This document shows positions 4,274-7,485 of a DNA stretch of 7,485 bases, piece after piece. Source of the DNA: Syntrophomonas sp. UBA5314. GTDB taxonomy: Bacteria; Bacillota; Syntrophomonadia; Syntrophomonadales; Syntrophomonadaceae. The translations under genes were made by a program, and so were the position numbers. Under the pieces are notes generated by a model that made no database searches, was not told the origin of the DNA, and saw only the letters and a program-made list of their open reading frames with translations. The stretch spans positions 5,845-13,329 of the forward strand of contig DHRK01000039.1 in NCBI GenBank assembly GCA_002410325.1, read 5' to 3'. The stretch's first letter is position 1. Every line of letters starts with the position of its first letter.

Positions 4274-7200
4274 TTGCCCGCAACCCTTTTTGACAGGATT
4301 AAAGAATGCCTTTTAAAAAGGCAAAATATTATTTTAACCGGTTTGTCCGGCTCTGCCCGGGCTTTTGTGCTGCACGATTATTTGGCGTCTTTTTCCCCTT
4401 ACCAGCTGTGTCTGGTTCCTAATGAGGAGAAGGCCTATGACCTGGCCCGGGATCTTGCCGGGCTGCTCACCCACAAACGGGTGCATCTGTTTTTGGGCCG
4501 GGAGCTGGGCTTTTTAAAGGAGAACTATTCTAAAGTAGAGGTCAGCCGGCTGCTCATCCTGAATGAGTGCCTAAACCACCCGCGCCGCCAATCCATTATC
4601 ATTGCCACGCCCGGGGCGTTTTTGTTTCCTATCCAATCGCCCCGCCAGTTGAAAGAACATACCCTGCGTTTGGAGAACGGTCAGGAAATAAGCCGTGACA
4701 AACTGGCCTACCGCCTGGTGGAAAACGGCTACAGCCGGGTGGACACGATTACCCGACCCGGCGAGTTTGCGGTTCGGGGCGGCATCGTAGACGTATTTTC
4801 CTTGAGCGAAGCGCTTCCCTTCCGATTGGACTTTTTCGGAGATTTCATTGATTCCATACGGGCCTTTGACGTCGACAGCCAGCGCTCCTCGCACCGGGTA
4901 GATAAAATCAGCATCGTCCCGGCCGATGAGATGAGCGGCCCGGACCTGGAGGCGTCCCTGGTCAACTATCTGCCCCCGGGGAGCCTGATATTTTTTGACG
5001 AGCCCCGCGAATTCTATAAAAATTGGGATCGGGGTTTGAAGAGATACCGGGAAACCATTAAGGAAGCGAAGCGGGACGGCAAGATCATTCAGGAACTGAA
5101 ACCCCTTTCCCGGGATCTGTTGACCGATCAGTTAAACAAGTATCCCCTGGTCTACCATTCCTTCTTTCCCGGCAACATACCCCAGGTCCAGGCGGGGTTG
5201 ATGGAGCATCTTTCGCAGAGGGAGATGGAGTATTTTCAAAACAACCCGGATATGATGTTTTCCAGGATAAGCGAGTGGCTGAGCCGGGGCTATCAGGTGC
5301 ACCTGGCTTTAAAGAATAAAAACTCCCGGGAGCTGCTCCAGAAAGAGATGGTGGAGCGGAAACTGTCGGGAATCAAATTCGCTCCCTACCAGGTAGAGCG
5401 CGGTTTTATCAGCCAGACCCTGAAGCTGGCGGTCATTGGAGAAAAAGACATTTGGAGGAAAAGGGGCCCCCGGCAGCGCCGGCGGGCCAGCCGTCCCGAG
5501 GAGCGCCTGCTGGTCGAGGATCTGAAAATCGGCGATTATGTAGTTCATGAGCATCATGGGATAGGCATTTTTAAGGGGGTGTCACAGGAGACCACCGATG
5601 GCGTAACCCGCGAATACATAGTACTGCAGTATGCGGGCAGCGACCGGCTCTTTTTGCCCCTGGATAAACTCGATCTGCTCTATCGCTTTTCCGCTTCGGA
5701 TGATAAGGAGCCCCGCCTTAGCCGGCTGGGGGGCAGCGACTGGGAAAAAACCAAGCAGCGGGTGGCCGAATCCATACAGGAGATGGCTCAGGAACTGCTG
5801 CTGCGCTACGCCCGCCGCCAGGCCCAGGAAGGCTATGCCTTCTCCCCGGATACACCCTGGCAGGCCCAGTTTGAAGAAGCTTTTCCCTACCAGGAGACGG
5901 CTGACCAGATGCAAGCCATCAAAGATGTGAAAAGGGATATGGAAAAGGCCCGTCCTATGGATCGCCTGATCTGCGGCGACGTAGGCTACGGCAAAACCGA
6001 GGTGGCCATGCGGGCGGCTTTCAAAGCGGTTATGGACAGCAAGCAGGTGGCCATTCTGGTACCGACTACGGTCCTGGCCGAGCAGCACTACCAGTCGTTC
6101 CGGGAGCGCTTCGCTCCCTACCCCACCGTGATCGAAGCCATCAGCCGGTTCCGCTCCCCGGCTGAACAGAAAAGGATCAGCCATGAATTGAAAAAAGGCA
6201 TGGTGGACATCGTTATCGGGACCCACCGCCTGCTTTCCAAAGATATTGAATTCAAGGACCTGGGCCTGCTGATCATTGATGAGGAGCACCGCTTTGGTGT
6301 GGTGCAAAAGGAAAAAATCCGGGCTTATAAAGAACTGGTGGACGTCATGTCCCTGTCCGCCACCCCCATACCGCGCAGCCTGCATATGTCCCTGACCGGG
6401 CTGCGCGATATGACCCTTATCGAAACCCCGCCTCCGGAGCGCTACCCGATCAGCACCTATGTGCTGGAATACAATGAAGAGCTCATAGTGGAGGCCGTAA
6501 ACAGCGAACTGGAACGCGGCGGGCAGGTATTCTTTGTCCATAACCGCATTGAAGATATCTTGAAGATGAAAGAAGATCTGCAGAAGCTGCTGCCCGGAGC
6601 CAGCATTGGGGTGGGGCACGGGCGCATGCATGAAGACCAGCTGGCCCGAACGGTCATTGATTTTATCAAGGGTAAATTCCAGGTCTTCCTCTGCACCACG
6701 ATTATAGAATCGGGCCTGGATATGCCCAATGTAAACACCATAATCGTCGACGAAGCGGACCGTATGGGTTTGGCCCAGCTCTACCAGCTGCGCGGGCGGG
6801 TGGGGCGCTCCAATCGCCTGGCCTACGCCTATATAACCTACCGGCCTTATAAAAATATTAATGAAATCGCCCAGAAGCGGCTCAATGCCATTCGCGAATT
6901 TACCGAGCTGGGTTCCGGCATAAAGATTGCCCTGCGCGATTTGGAAATAAGGGGGGCCGGCAATATTTTAGGTCCGGAGCAGCACGGTTATATCCAGGCG
7001 GTGGGTTTTGATATGTACTGCCGGCTTCTGGAGCAGGAAACCGCTCGCTTGAAGGGCGAGAAGTATATCGAATTGGCTCAGCCCCAGCTGGATATTGACG
7101 CCGATTACTATATACCGGACAGCTATATACCCGATTCCGGCACCAAAATGAGGGTTTATCGCCGCCTGCTGCTGGCTGCCGGAGAGGAGGAGGTTAACGA

Positions 7201-7480
7201 AATACAGGCGGAGATGGAGGACCGCTTTGGAGCGCCGCCCCCGGCGGTGGACAATTTCTTTCAGATATCCCGCCTGCGGGTGCTGGCCCGCAGTAAGAAA
7301 ATCAAGTCCCTGCGCAAAAAAGGAGCCACGGTGGAACTGCACCTGGCTCAAAAGCTGCCCCGCGATTTTGATCCCCGCCAACTGGGAGGAAGCATAAGAA
7401 AGCTAAACGAGTACACGGTGGTTTTCAGAAGGGATGACAATTCCTTACATGATCTGAAAACCCTTTTGGAAAACATTTAG
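4274..7480 (+). CDS. mfd: Transcription-repair coupling factor (Mfd)
   Basis: Mfd is a cytoplasmic DNA translocase that binds RNA polymerase stalled at DNA damage, pushes it off and recruits UvrA for excision repair. From TTG 4274 the product is 1068 aa. The N-terminal UvrB-like module (about 1-220) starts with a degenerate Walker loop GLSGSARA at 23-30 and includes GEFAVRGGIVDVF. The RNA-polymerase interaction domain begins near 412 with GDYVVHEHHGIG at 420-431. The RecG-like SF2 motor follows: Walker A GDVGYGKT with K574, DEEH at 669-672, SATP at 695-698, and the arginine-finger motif QLRGRVGR at 838-845. A C-terminal TRCF domain has the segments YIPDSYIPDSGTKMRVYRRL and LEIRGAGNILG upstream of it. 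The protein is about 100 aa shorter than B. subtilis Mfd; most of the loss seems to lie between P216 and P234, where family members carry roughly 50 more residues. The frame stays open to TTG 4112 through the palindrome, but that extension is repeat-derived and was left out. The motor motifs are intact, so activity is expected. Confidence 0.96.
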   Translation: MPATLFDRIKECLLKRQNIILTGLSGSARAFVLHDYLASFSPYQLCLVPNEEKAYDLARDLAGLLTHKRVHLFLGRELGFLKENYSKVEVSRLLILNECLNHPRRQSIIIATPGAFLFPIQSPRQLKEHTLRLENGQEISRDKLAYRLVENGYSRVDTITRPGEFAVRGGIVDVFSLSEALPFRLDFFGDFIDSIRAFDVDSQRSSHRVDKISIVPADEMSGPDLEASLVNYLPPGSLIFFDEPREFYKNWDRGLKRYRETIKEAKRDGKIIQELKPLSRDLLTDQLNKYPLVYHSFFPGNIPQVQAGLMEHLSQREMEYFQNNPDMMFSRISEWLSRGYQVHLALKNKNSRELLQKEMVERKLSGIKFAPYQVERGFISQTLKLAVIGEKDIWRKRGPRQRRRASRPEERLLVEDLKIGDYVVHEHHGIGIFKGVSQETTDGVTREYIVLQYAGSDRLFLPLDKLDLLYRFSASDDKEPRLSRLGGSDWEKTKQRVAESIQEMAQELLLRYARRQAQEGYAFSPDTPWQAQFEEAFPYQETADQMQAIKDVKRDMEKARPMDRLICGDVGYGKTEVAMRAAFKAVMDSKQVAILVPTTVLAEQHYQSFRERFAPYPTVIEAISRFRSPAEQKRISHELKKGMVDIVIGTHRLLSKDIEFKDLGLLIIDEEHRFGVVQKEKIRAYKELVDVMSLSATPIPRSLHMSLTGLRDMTLIETPPPERYPISTYVLEYNEELIVEAVNSELERGGQVFFVHNRIEDILKMKEDLQKLLPGASIGVGHGRMHEDQLARTVIDFIKGKFQVFLCTTIIESGLDMPNVNTIIVDEADRMGLAQLYQLRGRVGRSNRLAYAYITYRPYKNINEIAQKRLNAIREFTELGSGIKIALRDLEIRGAGNILGPEQHGYIQAVGFDMYCRLLEQETARLKGEKYIELAQPQLDIDADYYIPDSYIPDSGTKMRVYRRLLLAAGEEEVNEIQAEMEDRFGAPPPAVDNFFQISRLRVLARSKKIKSLRKKGATVELHLAQKLPRDFDPRQLGGSIRKLNEYTVVFRRDDNSLHDLKTLLENI

Positions 7481-7485
7481 CTGTT

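Noticed and set aside
5582..6631. 349-codon open frame on the - strand inside mfd
   Set aside because: It lies fully antisense to the conserved motor region of mfd, has no recognisable domain, and is explained by the codon bias of the real gene.
1..7485. CRISPR array, tRNA, rRNA, riboswitch, toxin-antitoxin or phage genes
   Set aside because: No regularly spaced direct repeats, cloverleaf sequence, conserved riboswitch core or matching genes were seen; the window is filled by a known housekeeping operon.

Overview
The window is a block of housekeeping genes, all on the + strand, in the order glmU - prs - ctc - pth - small zinc-ribbon gene (fin-like) - mfd. This is the conserved order of low-GC Gram-positive genomes, where in Bacillus subtilis it lies between spoVG and spoVT. 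Together with strong AGGAGG-type ribosome sites and a fin-like gene between pth and mfd, it points to an endospore-forming Bacillota. Base composition near 50% GC and frequent TTG starts suggest a Clostridia lineage such as Syntrophomonadaceae or Peptococcaceae; the lineage is inferred.

Layout. Bases 1-80 end an unidentified upstream reading frame. A TATAAT box at 83-88 is followed by a leader and glmU, whose best start is TTG 155. This trims 20 residues from the longest open frame and gives 456 aa. prs follows almost without a gap, its Shine-Dalgarno (SD) overlapping the glmU stop. The 96-base prs-ctc gap holds two hairpins; the second contains the SD of ctc. ctc encodes a two-domain L25/TL5 protein. 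The ctc-pth gap has a G/C-rich hairpin and a small A/T-rich one. pth is ordinary. A 55-aa gene starting at TTG 3928 follows, with two cysteine pairs as in anti-sigma-F factor Fin. The 178-base gap before mfd contains a perfect 35-bp inverted repeat (4111-4198), a second hairpin and a strong SD. mfd fills the rest and ends 5 bases before the window edge.

How the genes relate. GlmU makes UDP-GlcNAc for the cell wall. Prs makes PRPP for nucleotides, histidine and tryptophan. Ctc and Pth act in translation (ribosome and recycling of peptidyl-tRNA). Mfd couples transcription to repair. The small protein is probably a sporulation regulator. They are linked by conserved operon position rather than by one pathway.

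Novelty. I see no new multi-gene system. The noteworthy material is between the genes: a likely mobile, REP/MITE-like palindrome before mfd whose arms happen to be open in the mfd frame, a related-looking hairpin after ctc, and two genes (ctc and the fin-like gene) whose SD sequences can be sequestered in stems. The Mfd protein also appears to lack a segment between its UvrB-like module and the following domain.
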